Shown here piece by piece: positions 18,897 through 28,700 of a stretch of 64,000 nucleotides of DNA. Position 1 is the first letter of the stretch. Each line of letters begins with the position of its first letter. The position numbers and the translations under genes are program-made. The notes beneath the pieces were generated by a model. The model saw only the letters and a list, made by a program, of their open reading frames with translations. It did no database searches and was not told the DNA's origin. The DNA comes from Defluviitalea phaphyphila (lineage in GTDB: Bacteria > Bacillota > Clostridia > Lachnospirales > Defluviitaleaceae): assembly GCF_001466305.1 (NCBI RefSeq), contig NZ_JWID01000001.1, forward strand, positions 182,085 to 246,084, given 5' to 3'.

Positions 18897-19635
18897 TATA
18901 CTGTTCACCTTTTTCTAACTGTGTCTTTATCTGAAGTAATGTTTCTTCTTCTTTTAACTTAAATTTAAATTCTACCCTTCTACTACTATCTCTATCTACT
19001 TCTCCATTATCTTTATAAATTAAATCAGAAAAGCTCCTTCCATTTGCTGTTAAGTATTTTGTAAGAAGTTCTTTGTTTTTATATTCAAATTCATCACTCA
19101 TTAAAAAGTTTACTACACTAAATGACCTATCCTGACTCAATTTTAAATTATATATGTATGTACTAATATCATCAGTATGTCCTTCTATAATAATTTCTCC
19201 TAATTCTTTTCTAATTTCCTCATTCCCCAATAAAATATCAAAATATATTGGCATAAATTTTTGTAAAAATTCTTTTCCCTCAGGTTTTATATCGCTTTTT
19301 GAAGTATCAAATAAAATACCTTCTTTTAGCTTTATAGCCCCTGTATTTTCATCAATAACTATATCAATATTTTCTTTTTCAAATTCCTCTTTAAGTAATT
19401 GAATAATTTTTAATCTAGTACTACTTAATTCTATAACTTTTTCCTTCGTCTGCTTTAACTCCTCTTGTAATTTTTCTAATTCACTTGTTACTATTTCTTG
19501 TTTTTCTATTTCTCCTTGATAATCTAACATTTTAAAAATAAATAGCAAAATAAAAATAATTAGAACACTTGACATTAAATCACTTATAGAAATCCAAAAA
19601 CTATTTTCTTCTTGATGTATTATTTTTTTAAGCAT
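18889..19635 (-). CDS. zorB: ZorB: MotB/OmpA-like stator subunit (Zorya type I)
   Basis: A 248-aa inner-membrane protein. One transmembrane helix (about residues 15-38) begins with ISISDLMSSVLIIF, whose aspartate is placed like the ion-carrying Asp of MotB/ZorB. Next come a coiled-coil linker (40-75) and an OmpA/MotB peptidoglycan-binding domain with LFDTSKSDIKPEGKEFL near residue 110, IIEGHTDDIS near 148 and RDSSRRVEFKFKL near 218. ZorA5B2 complexes form an ion-driven motor that senses cell-envelope perturbation at phage entry. GAGGTG precedes the ATG. Starts 15 bases after zorA. Confidence 0.93.
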   Translation of the reverse strand: MLKKIIHQEENSFWISISDLMSSVLIIFILLFIFKMLDYQGEIEKQEIVTSELEKLQEELKQTKEKVIELSSTRLKIIQLLKEEFEKENIDIVIDENTGAIKLKEGILFDTSKSDIKPEGKEFLQKFMPIYFDILLGNEEIRKELGEIIIEGHTDDISTYIYNLKLSQDRSFSVVNFLMSDEFEYKNKELLTKYLTANGRSFSDLIYKDNGEVDRDSSRRVEFKFKLKEEETLLQIKTQLEKGEQYNE

Positions 19636-19650
19636 CTAATCACCTCAAAC

Positions 19651-21693
19651 CTATGAAGCCTCATTTATTTTACTATTCATTTGCTCAAGCATATCTCCAA
19701 AAATTTCTCCAAGGTCTTCTAGGGTATTATCTATACTTTCAATCATACTTTGCAAACTTCTAACTGCTTCAGCAACCTTTTCATCATAATTCTTAAAAAT
19801 ATCATAAGTACCTTTTTTAATTAGAGATGTATAATTAATAATGCCGTCATTTATATTTTCATTTAATTCTTTAAAATTCTTTTCATAATTCATCCAAACC
19901 TCTTGTGTACTCTTTTCTACTTCAGTAAAATGTTCAAATTTATTAGATAATCTTTCCATATCATCACATAATTCACTTAATCTTTCGCTAGTAGAAGATA
20001 TCCTATTTCCAAGCTCGCTAACATTAGAAACTATGTCTGTATCAACTTTTTCAATACTTTCATTAAGAAGTTCTGAACTATCTTGTAATTTATTTATTAT
20101 ATCTGTATAACTATTATTTAATTTTTCTGCAATATTTAAAGTAGTATCTCTAATAGACTTAAAGTTATTATCATATTCTTTTATATTTTCTGTTATTTCT
20201 TTTATATATTCCATAGAATTTTTAATACTACTATCAATAGTCGCTGTCGTTTCTTGTAGACGTCCCATATATAATTCTTGCATTTTTCCATATTCGTGAG
20301 CTTTATTTATCATTTCACTTAATTCCATTGATAATTTTCCTTGTTCTGATGATAATACTTTTAATTTTTCATAAAGATTGTGAATATCTTCAATAGAAGT
20401 ACTACTACCTCTATGTAAAGCTTCCATATCAGTTAATAAAATATTTAAACTATCTTGTAATTCATTTATATTTTGAGTTGTAATATTAACACTTTTTGCA
20501 GAATTATTAGTATGTTCTATTAACTGTTGTTGTGATTGAAATAATTTTTCAATACCATTCATTCCATCAATAAATTTCATAATAAATTCATTATTTTTTT
20601 CAGTCATTATTTCCATAGTTTGTTTAAGCTTTGTTATCTCATTTTGAGTTCCTGCACTTATTACTTGCTCTATCCTAGATATAGCATCAGTAATAAATTG
20701 ATTAGTTGATGTTTGCTGCATCTTTCCAAGTTCTTCTGAGACAATACTTAATTTATCTAATGCCGGTGCAATTTTATCAATTACTGACCCTTCAAAACTC
20801 TTTTTAATTTCTTCCGTTAATTTAACTATATTTTCACTAATTAAATTCATATTTTCCTGTAGAGAATTATCTATTTTCTTTCCTAAATCTTCAGATATAT
20901 CTGTAGCTAATCTTTCTACAGCAGCTGTTTGCTTTTCTAATTCCTTTTCTAATTCTTTTAATCCTTCTTTTTCATTATTTTTATTTAAACTGCTATCTAT
21001 AATTTTATTAAGTTTTATAATTTTTAAATTCATCCAATCAAAAATAAGTTTTGTGACAATAGTTAATGCCAAGGAAAATGAAATACCACACAAACTTGTT
21101 GTAAAAGAAACTTTAACTCCTCCAAGCAATGTCCCAATAGCCCCTTGTATTTCTGTGCTTGTCATTTCTCCACCTAAGTCAGAAACTCCCTGCACTATTC
21201 CTAAAAATGTTCCAAATATACCTAATCCAGTAAGAACCTGTGGCATAAAATTAATTGTTTTTGAAATTATGTTATCAAAAATTAAGGTCTGTTCATTAAA
21301 ATAATTTTCTGCTTCTACTGTTGCATAATAATCTGTTTTAACAGCACCAGCATTTTCTTCACTATCTATTCCAATTTCTATTGGCCTTAAGGATTTTTTA
21401 AATTGAGAAAATAAAATATTTAAATAATTAGTACTACCTATAATAGAAGCAATCTTTTGAAAAGAATCATTATATTCTATTTGAGTTAAAACATTATTTA
21501 GTTCTTTATTAATTTTAAAAATAGGGATAAGAACTTTACATAAAGCCCACATGTATATCCCAAATATCAATAATGAAAAAAATCTAGTTGTATTATCTTT
21601 AAATAATTCTATTCCAAAAAATTCTAATATCATCATTGGTAGTATGCTTATAACAATAATTAATATTAAATGTACAACATCTTTTCTTTTCAA
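19651..21693 (-). CDS. zorA: ZorA: MotA/ExbB-like motor subunit with long cytoplasmic tail (Zorya type I)
   Basis: A 680-aa protein. Two N-terminal membrane helices (about 5-25 and 32-55), then a MotA/TolQ/ExbB proton-channel domain with MPQVLTGLGIFGTFLGIVQG near residue 150 and LLGGVKVSFTTSLCGISFS near 190. The remaining 430 residues are a nearly continuous coiled-coil tail (Q/E/N/K/S-rich heptads). That tail is the feature that separates ZorA from ordinary MotA and carries the signal to ZorC/ZorD. The start is uncertain: AAGGAG favours TTG at 21693; a GTG at 21702 overlaps that site. Promoter at 21789-21818. Confidence 0.93.
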   Translation of the reverse strand: MKRKDVVHLILIIVISILPMMILEFFGIELFKDNTTRFFSLLIFGIYMWALCKVLIPIFKINKELNNVLTQIEYNDSFQKIASIIGSTNYLNILFSQFKKSLRPIEIGIDSEENAGAVKTDYYATVEAENYFNEQTLIFDNIISKTINFMPQVLTGLGIFGTFLGIVQGVSDLGGEMTSTEIQGAIGTLLGGVKVSFTTSLCGISFSLALTIVTKLIFDWMNLKIIKLNKIIDSSLNKNNEKEGLKELEKELEKQTAAVERLATDISEDLGKKIDNSLQENMNLISENIVKLTEEIKKSFEGSVIDKIAPALDKLSIVSEELGKMQQTSTNQFITDAISRIEQVISAGTQNEITKLKQTMEIMTEKNNEFIMKFIDGMNGIEKLFQSQQQLIEHTNNSAKSVNITTQNINELQDSLNILLTDMEALHRGSSTSIEDIHNLYEKLKVLSSEQGKLSMELSEMINKAHEYGKMQELYMGRLQETTATIDSSIKNSMEYIKEITENIKEYDNNFKSIRDTTLNIAEKLNNSYTDIINKLQDSSELLNESIEKVDTDIVSNVSELGNRISSTSERLSELCDDMERLSNKFEHFTEVEKSTQEVWMNYEKNFKELNENINDGIINYTSLIKKGTYDIFKNYDEKVAEAVRSLQSMIESIDNTLEDLGEIFGDMLEQMNSKINEAS

Positions 21694-21788
21694 AATATCC
21701 ACTCCTTATTCTATTCTTTAATCATTAGTTCTAATCCTAGAATTAATTAAACATAATAATTATTTCGAATTAATAAAAAACTACAATT

Positions 21789-21818
21789 ATTATACACCAT
21801 ATGGAAGTATTTTGTCAT
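21789..21818 (-). promoter_or_regulatory. zorA promoter with TTCCATATG spacer element
   Basis: ATGACA (21813-21818), 18-bp spacer containing TTCCATATG, and TATAAT (21789-21794) preceded by TG. The same -35, spacing, TTCCATATG block and -10 recur in front of the HEAT-repeat gene at 35653-35682. Confidence 0.65.
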
Positions 21819-21897
21819 TTCCCCACGAAATATGATAGTTGATTTAATTTTATTTTAAAATTATCTGCAATCTTTTCAAGATGTAATCTTAAAATTA

Positions 21898-21944
21898 AAA
21901 AATCCAGTAGAAATAATATTTTTAATTATTCTACTGGATTTTTT
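21898..21944. terminator. ATCCAGTAGAA-family terminator between jetC and zorA
   Basis: Stem AATCCAGTAGAAATAAT / ATTATTCTACTGGATT with T-run, downstream of jetC. It separates the Wadjet and Zorya transcripts. Confidence 0.8.
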
Positions 21945-21957
21945 AATTATTATTTTA

Positions 21958-24900
21958 TTAAAAGTCTAATGTTTGTTGAATTCCTTCATAATTTTTTATT
22001 CTAAATATTGCTTTATCTAATGTTTCTTCTTTTATATTATTTTTTTGTTCAATAACATCAACATATTCTTTATTTTTATCATTAGAATAAGGTTTTATTT
22101 TTAGAAGATAAATTAAATTAAAACACTCATATATGGCATGCTGTTTTAAGTCACTAAAACAAATTAATTGTGTTCTATATTGTTTTGCAATTTCAAATAA
22201 AGGCTTTAATAAATGCTCCGATGTTATAGGTCCAAAGGGATTATCCATTATTATTACCTTATCATCTTCATCTATATTATTTGACCTTATATAAGATAAA
22301 ATTGTTACAAATACAGTAAAATATACTATAAATTTTTCTCCTCCTGAATTATCAACGATAGCTTCTTCCCATAATTTTGTACCTGAATTTTTAGGATTAA
22401 TATCAATTTTATATGTTTTAATTCTTACATGAGATAGATTTGATACCTGATTTAAAAGCTCCTTAGTAGACATAAACATTTGAATTCTTTTTCTTATTTT
22501 ACTATTATCTTCATTTTTCTTTTTTAAATCTTTTATTATATTAGAACACTGCTCTATATATTGTTTTATAACTTCTTTCCCCTTAGAAGCTATTTCATCC
22601 ATCTCAACTAATAACATATTTCTTTTTCTTCCATGTATCATTATTCTAGCGTTTTTATTAATTTTCATTATTTCATCATAAACAAGTTTAGTATAGTCAA
22701 AACACATTCTTGCAATGCTCTCTTTATTGTCCTCAAGCTTTTGTTCTGTTAATTTAATGGCAGCAATTTTGTCATTTAATTTTTCTATACAACTATTAAA
22801 ATGTTTTTGTACGTTTATAAACCTATTATTATCTTTTGTATTATTAATTATTTTTTCAGATATCTTCAAAATTTCTTTTATAGATGATATCTTATCCTGA
22901 TATCTTATATTTAATTTTTCTAAAAACATACTTATCTCATTTTTTTCTTGGGATATCTTATTATTAAGATCATTATATTTATATAATAGTTTTTTAATAT
23001 CTTCTTCTACGTTCTCTATTTTATAATTTAAATTGTTAATATCTAAATCATCTTTTAATATTTCAATATTGCTTTCTATAGTTCCTAAATTTGTTTCTAA
23101 ATTTTTAATTGTTTTATCAATTTCTTTAATTTTTCCTTCTGTCATATGGATATTTTCTAGAATATCTTTTTCTATCTTATGAAAATCAATATTTCCTATT
23201 TCTGATTTTGGTTTAGGTTCTCTATTATATTGTTCTTTTATGGTACTTCTAAATTTATCTACTTCTCCTTCTTTTTTAGCTCTTTTTTCAGACACATCTT
23301 TTAATTTGAAATTATACTCCTCTATTTCCACTTTTTTATTTTTAATCATTGACAATACTTTATCATATTTTTCTTCATCATAAGTACCATTTTTATAATC
23401 TTCTTTTTTAATTGGTAATCTACTTAATTTTTTATAATATTTTTCTTTCTCTTTTCCCTCTCTTTTAATATCTTTTTTTAAGCTCTCTATTTCTCCTGTA
23501 TTAATTTTAGAACTCCACTCTTTAAGTTCACTTTCTAAAACTTCTATTTCTTTATCTGTTACTTCATCTATATTCCCCTTTGCTTCTTTATATTCTACAT
23601 ATTTTTCATTATTTCTTTTTATATCTTCTGATATTTTTTGCTTTCTGAATTTTTGTTCTGTAAGAGTTTGTTGTAAATTATTATTTTCTTCTTTTAATTT
23701 ATTTATTTCTATATCTATTTGTCTTAATCTTTCAGTATATTTATTAAGATGATTTATATTTTCTAAATACTTTTCATTTTGCACATCAAATCTCTTAAGA
23801 TCTTCTACAATCCTCTTTTCATTGTTAATATTATCAATAATATTTGACTTTTTAATAGTAAGATTATTAAACTCTTTATCCTTATCTGCTATAATTTTTT
23901 CAATTTCTTTTATCTTTTTCTTTAAATTATCTATTTTTATATTAATGTTTTCAGCTTCCCTTTCTTTTTCAGTTATATATTCCCTATCATATGAAAAGGA
24001 CAGCAAAATATCCTTATTAGATATCAATTCATTTATAGTTTTTTCTACTTCTTGCTTTTTTGCTTTTATATCTTCTAATTTTTTTTCTAGTTCTAATTTA
24101 TAATTTTTTAATGATTCATTTTCTAATACTTGTTTATTATAGGATAAAATAAATTTTACTTTATCATTTAGTGATATAATATTTTCTGTATGATTTATAG
24201 ATATGGTATCTAATGCTTTCTTTGAAATAATAGGTATTATATGGGAAGTGTAAATATCTAAATCTAACTCTATTATTTCCTGTAAATTTTTCTCTGAAAC
24301 CACAATACAATAAGGTAAAAATGGAATATTATATAGAATTTGTTCCTTAAATTTTTTATTTTTAAATGCTGTATTATTGTTTATAAACTGTACTCCTGTT
24401 TCAAATTCAATCCCATTTTTTCTTAACATATCTAAGAAAGTATCATCAATATAGAAATTATTATTTCTAATATTTTCTAATTCCTTTTGAATATGAGCCA
24501 TATCTTTAATAAGGTTTTCTTCCATCTCTTTATAATGTTGTATTTTAAAATCAAAATAATTATTTAATTTTTCTTTATTAAATATATCTTGAATATCTAA
24601 ATCTTTATATTTATTTAAATATATTTTACAGTTGTCTAAGGCCTTATTATAATTTTCAATATCTGATTTAATCTCTGCTAATATAATACTTTGTTTGTTT
24701 AATTTAGAATTTAATTCTTTTAATTCATTGGTTTTATCTTTTTTATAAGAACTAATATTATCTATTTGTAGAGCTATTTTATTTATTTGATTTATAAGAT
24801 TTTGAATTTCTTTTTCTCTATTATTTATTATTTCTTTTATCGGTACTATAGGCTCATAGGTTAAATATCTATCAATAATAATATTGTATTTTTTATTTAA

Positions 24901-26370
24901 TTCTTCTTCTAATTCTTTAGTATCTTCTATAATTTTTTTAGCCACAGATTGTTTAGCAAACACATCATTTTTTTCATTTAATAAATTTTCTAGATTCTCA
25001 TTATTACTATGTAATTTATTTTCTAATTCTAACAATATGCTTTTACAATCTTCAAATCTTTTATTTAATTCTTTTATTATATTTTCATATTTTATTTTTA
25101 AATCATATTTTATTTTATTGATTTCTCTACTTATATTTATATTTGTATTTTCAATTTTATTTAATCTAATTTTTTTACTATTAATATTGCTTTCTAAATT
25201 AATAATCTGATTATAACAATCAATTGCTTCTAATAAATATCTTTCAAATTCTAATTTTTCTAAGGTTTGTTTAGTTTTATTTATGATTTCTTCTAATCTA
25301 TTTTCCTCTTCCCTAAGTTTTAAAAGCTTATCATTTTCTATATGGTATTTATAGGATTCCTGTGAAAATCTAATGTCTCTTAATTTTATATTTAACTCTC
25401 TAATAGTTTCATTTAAAAAATCTCTTTTATCTTTTATTTCTTTTATTTTTTGATGTAAATAATTATATATCCTATTAATTTCTAATTTTATGTTTTTAAA
25501 GTCTTTTTCATCTTCGATTAAAATATCTATTTTTTTATTAAATTCACTAATATCTTGAATAAAGTCTTCATATATTTTTTTATTTATTAATTCTTTTTCA
25601 ACTCTTATTACTTCATCTACATATACTTCCAAGTCTTTTGAATAATTACTAATTTCTACATTAAGATTTTTTTCTATGGCATCTAAAATCCAATACTCTA
25701 ATAACTTTTGGGATGTCTTAGCATTATCAAATATTTCATTAATTCCACTTTCCTGTTCATTTATTTTTATCATTAGGTCTTTCCATTCATTAGGATATAT
25801 CTTAAAATTTGTTAATTGATTGTAATATTCTTTTTTCTCATATCTTCTAAAACATTGTATCTTATAGATTCCCTTATTTTCTTCTTTCTTTAAAATATCC
25901 AACATATCTTTGAAATCCCTAACCTTTATGGATCCTTTTTCTTCATAAACCACAGGAAAATTTCTTATATTATATTTATTAGGTTTATCATAGGGACCAG
26001 ATATAAAGGTGAAAAATTCCATCTTTTCATCATTTAAATTATCATATCTTATGCTAGAATAAATCCTCTTTTTTAAGCAAATCCCTACAACTAAATATCC
26101 ACTGATATTATCGAGCTTAAATTCTAGCATTACATATGTAGGTCCCCTATTAGTACTTTTAAAAAAGCTTTCTATTTTTCTGTCTTTAATATTTTCAAGA
26201 GGTAATATTGGCTGTTTTAAAAATTGAATAATTACAGATTTTCCACCCCCATTTTCCATATTAATAAGTGCATTTTCTCCATCATAAAAATCAAAAGTTT
26301 CATCATGTATATGTCTATGGTCGTTATTATATATAAGATTTACTAATCTAACTGAATTTAATTTTGGCAT
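21958..26370 (-). CDS. jetC: JetC: SMC/MukB-like ATPase of Wadjet
   Basis: A 1470-aa SMC-type protein. The N-terminal ATPase half has the Walker A NMENGGGKSV at about residues 37-46. Two long coiled coils (about 240-600 and 780-1250) surround a less charged hinge-like segment. The C-terminal half has the ABC signature NSGGEKFIVYF near residue 1340 and Walker B KVIIMDNPFGP near 1371. Wadjet JetABC is a condensin-like loop extruder that recognises small circular DNA, and JetD cuts it. The protein is extremely rich in Lys/Asn/Ile, as expected at this GC. Immediately downstream of jetB (3 bases). Confidence 0.94.
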   Translation of the reverse strand: MPKLNSVRLVNLIYNNDHRHIHDETFDFYDGENALINMENGGGKSVIIQFLKQPILPLENIKDRKIESFFKSTNRGPTYVMLEFKLDNISGYLVVGICLKKRIYSSIRYDNLNDEKMEFFTFISGPYDKPNKYNIRNFPVVYEEKGSIKVRDFKDMLDILKKEENKGIYKIQCFRRYEKKEYYNQLTNFKIYPNEWKDLMIKINEQESGINEIFDNAKTSQKLLEYWILDAIEKNLNVEISNYSKDLEVYVDEVIRVEKELINKKIYEDFIQDISEFNKKIDILIEDEKDFKNIKLEINRIYNYLHQKIKEIKDKRDFLNETIRELNIKLRDIRFSQESYKYHIENDKLLKLREEENRLEEIINKTKQTLEKLEFERYLLEAIDCYNQIINLESNINSKKIRLNKIENTNINISREINKIKYDLKIKYENIIKELNKRFEDCKSILLELENKLHSNNENLENLLNEKNDVFAKQSVAKKIIEDTKELEEELNKKYNIIIDRYLTYEPIVPIKEIINNREKEIQNLINQINKIALQIDNISSYKKDKTNELKELNSKLNKQSIILAEIKSDIENYNKALDNCKIYLNKYKDLDIQDIFNKEKLNNYFDFKIQHYKEMEENLIKDMAHIQKELENIRNNNFYIDDTFLDMLRKNGIEFETGVQFINNNTAFKNKKFKEQILYNIPFLPYCIVVSEKNLQEIIELDLDIYTSHIIPIISKKALDTISINHTENIISLNDKVKFILSYNKQVLENESLKNYKLELEKKLEDIKAKKQEVEKTINELISNKDILLSFSYDREYITEKEREAENINIKIDNLKKKIKEIEKIIADKDKEFNNLTIKKSNIIDNINNEKRIVEDLKRFDVQNEKYLENINHLNKYTERLRQIDIEINKLKEENNNLQQTLTEQKFRKQKISEDIKRNNEKYVEYKEAKGNIDEVTDKEIEVLESELKEWSSKINTGEIESLKKDIKREGKEKEKYYKKLSRLPIKKEDYKNGTYDEEKYDKVLSMIKNKKVEIEEYNFKLKDVSEKRAKKEGEVDKFRSTIKEQYNREPKPKSEIGNIDFHKIEKDILENIHMTEGKIKEIDKTIKNLETNLGTIESNIEILKDDLDINNLNYKIENVEEDIKKLLYKYNDLNNKISQEKNEISMFLEKLNIRYQDKISSIKEILKISEKIINNTKDNNRFINVQKHFNSCIEKLNDKIAAIKLTEQKLEDNKESIARMCFDYTKLVYDEIMKINKNARIMIHGRKRNMLLVEMDEIASKGKEVIKQYIEQCSNIIKDLKKKNEDNSKIRKRIQMFMSTKELLNQVSNLSHVRIKTYKIDINPKNSGTKLWEEAIVDNSGGEKFIVYFTVFVTILSYIRSNNIDEDDKVIIMDNPFGPITSEHLLKPLFEIAKQYRTQLICFSDLKQHAIYECFNLIYLLKIKPYSNDKNKEYVDVIEQKNNIKEETLDKAIFRIKNYEGIQQTLDF

Positions 26371-26373
26371 TTT

Positions 26374-27069
26374 TTATGCACCACCTAAAATAAAGAATTT
26401 TTCGATTTCTTCTTTTCTTTCAATATCTAAATAGAAAAAATTCATTATATCATCTAGTTTTTTTGTAGTTCTAATATTTTCCTCATTATCTAAATACATT
26501 AGTCCTTGTCTTTCTAATAATCCTATAATCTTTTTAATTACTCCCTTTTTAGTTTTAGTTCTAGTTTCATGGTCATCTAATAAACTATCCCATTTATAAT
26601 AAACTTTAATAATATTAAAACTATGTTCTTCTTCTAATTTTTTCTTATCTTCTTTACTTGCTATCTCCTCTAATCTATTAGATATAAATTCTTTTAAACT
26701 ATCTACAGGAACAAAATCAACTACTTTAGCATTTTTATTTTTAGAGGAATAAAATTTATATAATATACAAACTATAATATAGCAATATAAGTAGTAATCA
26801 ATCATATTAGCTTCACCACCAAAAATATTTTTAATTTCTGATGGTTTAAACCCCAAAAATTCATTATTTAAACTTGGTATTAGATATATGGAATTATTAA
26901 TCTTTAATATATTACAATTTGCTTCTCTTTCAATTATATCTAAAAGTTGCCTAACTTCTTCTTGACTATAGTCATAAAATAATTCTGGTTCATCTACTAT
27001 ATTAATTTCTCCCTTTTCAATAAGTTTATTGTATATTCTTATAGCTATTAAAAAATCCTTACTATTCAT
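26374..27069 (-). CDS. jetB: JetB: MukE-like kleisin-associated subunit of Wadjet
   Basis: A 231-aa protein with winged-helix-like composition (QEEVRQLLDIIEREANCNILKINNSIYLIPS near residues 33-63, KGVIKKIIGLLERQGLMYLD near 180), typical of the MukE/DUF4194-like JetB. Its ATG overlaps the jetA stop (TAATG) and AAGGTGGG stands in front. Assignment follows from size and its invariable place between jetA and jetC. Confidence 0.88.
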   Translation of the reverse strand: MNSKDFLIAIRIYNKLIEKGEINIVDEPELFYDYSQEEVRQLLDIIEREANCNILKINNSIYLIPSLNNEFLGFKPSEIKNIFGGEANMIDYYLYCYIIVCILYKFYSSKNKNAKVVDFVPVDSLKEFISNRLEEIASKEDKKKLEEEHSFNIIKVYYKWDSLLDDHETRTKTKKGVIKKIIGLLERQGLMYLDNEENIRTTKKLDDIMNFFYLDIERKEEIEKFFILGGA

Positions 27070-28700
27070 TAAATTCCCACCTTAAATTTAAAATCTGATA
27101 TTTCAACTTCTTTTTTTATCTTAATATTTTCATCCTTTATATCTTCATACTCTACTTTAAGAGTTTTATCATTATCTTCTTTTTTTATTTCTATATTTGA
27201 AACAACTTTATACTTAACTTCATTTAAAAGTAAAGAAACAACGTAGTTAATGTTAAAATCCTTTGACTGATATAATATAAAACTTTTATTTTCTTTTAAT
27301 ATATTATCAAAATTTATATTCCCTATATCGTATAAATATAATATAGTCTTAAAAAATAAAGGCTCTGACACAAGCTTATAATAATAAACTGGGTCATTAA
27401 TTTTTATCTCTTCAAGTATTTCACTTAAAAATAATTCTCTATTTTCATTTTTTAATAATATATCTATTAAAATTTTTAAATACTCTAAATATTTATTATT
27501 TATGGCTTCTATTTCCTTAGCCTGAATATCTTCTACCTCATCTGTATCTATTTCTAAAATATTATTGTCTTCTGTTTCAATATCATTATCTACAAGAATT
27601 GTTTGCCTATTATATGCTTTAAATATATTTAAGTGTTTATTAATATTAGGTTTAAATAAAGGAATGAATAACTTATATAAATTATTATTTATAAAATCTA
27701 TATTTTTAATTTTCTCAAATTTTTCTAATAAATCTTTTTCAATATCTAAACGTTCTCTTAATGCATAAGTTAGACTATTTTCTATGGCTTCATCATATAA
27801 CTTTAAAACTGGCTGTTGTGTTCTAAATAAAGTTTGATATTCTTTTATAACATTTTTAATATTTAGTTTGATACTTTCTATGTCCTTTTTTGCTCGTAAT
27901 AATTCCTCATTATCTTTATCAAATTCTAGCTTATCTAATATGTTTTGCTCTGTTTGCTTTATAGTTTCATAAAGTTCATTATAATTTTGATATTCTTCAT
28001 TAAGTACTTTAAATGTCGATTCAATTGTCAATCTACACTCCTCTAAAGATACATTATTAATATTTTCTTTAATTCTTCTTATAAATAATTCTATATCTTT
28101 TCTTTTATGTCTTATCCTATTTAACATCATTTGACATTGTTCAGTAGCTTTTGAAAACTTCTTCCTTTTTAATAATTCCTTTAATCTTATTTGTTCTATA
28201 GATATTTCTAATTCTTCTTCAATATCTGCTATTCTAAATAAAAATTCAAAACCTTGCTTTGATAATAAATATCCATTTTCTTTATTAGTGGAATCACTAA
28301 CTATATAATCCTCTATTATTTTGATTCGTATGGGATATATAGAGTTATCCATATCAGTATAATCCTTTGTTTTAAAGATATAGGGTTGTCCATTATTTTG
28401 AAGAATCTCAATTACTATAAATTTAACTAAATTAACTATTTCTTCTTCATCAAAATCTTTATTATAATAATCTTTTAATATATTCTTTAGAAAATCTGAA
28501 ATATTATTTATTGTACAATTTTTATCCTCTGAAAGTGTTTTCTCCATGATATAATGCAAAACAGTAAAAACAAGATTAATTAATTCATGATTTTTTAATT
28601 TATCATTATATTTTTGAGAATTATTTACTTTTGTTATTATAAGTTCTAATACTCCTACCCATTCCATCTTTTTATGAAATTTATCTAAAAAATTAAACAT
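27069..28700 (-). CDS. jetA: JetA: kleisin (MukF-like) subunit of Wadjet
   Basis: A 543-aa, mostly helical protein. The N-terminal winged-helix-like part (residues 1-110) is followed by SKQGFEFLFRIADIEEELEIS near 145 and coiled-coil segments (KFSKATEQCQMMLNRIRHKRKDIELF). An acidic linker (ETEDNNILEIDTDEVED near 365) and a C-terminal winged-helix-like region follow. It resembles the JetA found in Wadjet systems of Bacillota whose gene order is jetD-jetA-jetB-jetC (probably type II, not verified). The ATG overlaps the end of jetD by eight bases. Confidence 0.9.
   Translation of the reverse strand: MFNFLDKFHKKMEWVGVLELIITKVNNSQKYNDKLKNHELINLVFTVLHYIMEKTLSEDKNCTINNISDFLKNILKDYYNKDFDEEEIVNLVKFIVIEILQNNGQPYIFKTKDYTDMDNSIYPIRIKIIEDYIVSDSTNKENGYLLSKQGFEFLFRIADIEEELEISIEQIRLKELLKRKKFSKATEQCQMMLNRIRHKRKDIELFIRRIKENINNVSLEECRLTIESTFKVLNEEYQNYNELYETIKQTEQNILDKLEFDKDNEELLRAKKDIESIKLNIKNVIKEYQTLFRTQQPVLKLYDEAIENSLTYALRERLDIEKDLLEKFEKIKNIDFINNNLYKLFIPLFKPNINKHLNIFKAYNRQTILVDNDIETEDNNILEIDTDEVEDIQAKEIEAINNKYLEYLKILIDILLKNENRELFLSEILEEIKINDPVYYYKLVSEPLFFKTILYLYDIGNINFDNILKENKSFILYQSKDFNINYVVSLLLNEVKYKVVSNIEIKKEDNDKTLKVEYEDIKDENIKIKKEVEISDFKFKVGI

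Noticed and set aside
23822..25210. Plus-strand ORFs inside jetC and other large minus-strand genes
   Set aside because: Shadow frames: Phe/Leu/Ser-rich translations of the opposite strand with no ribosome sites.
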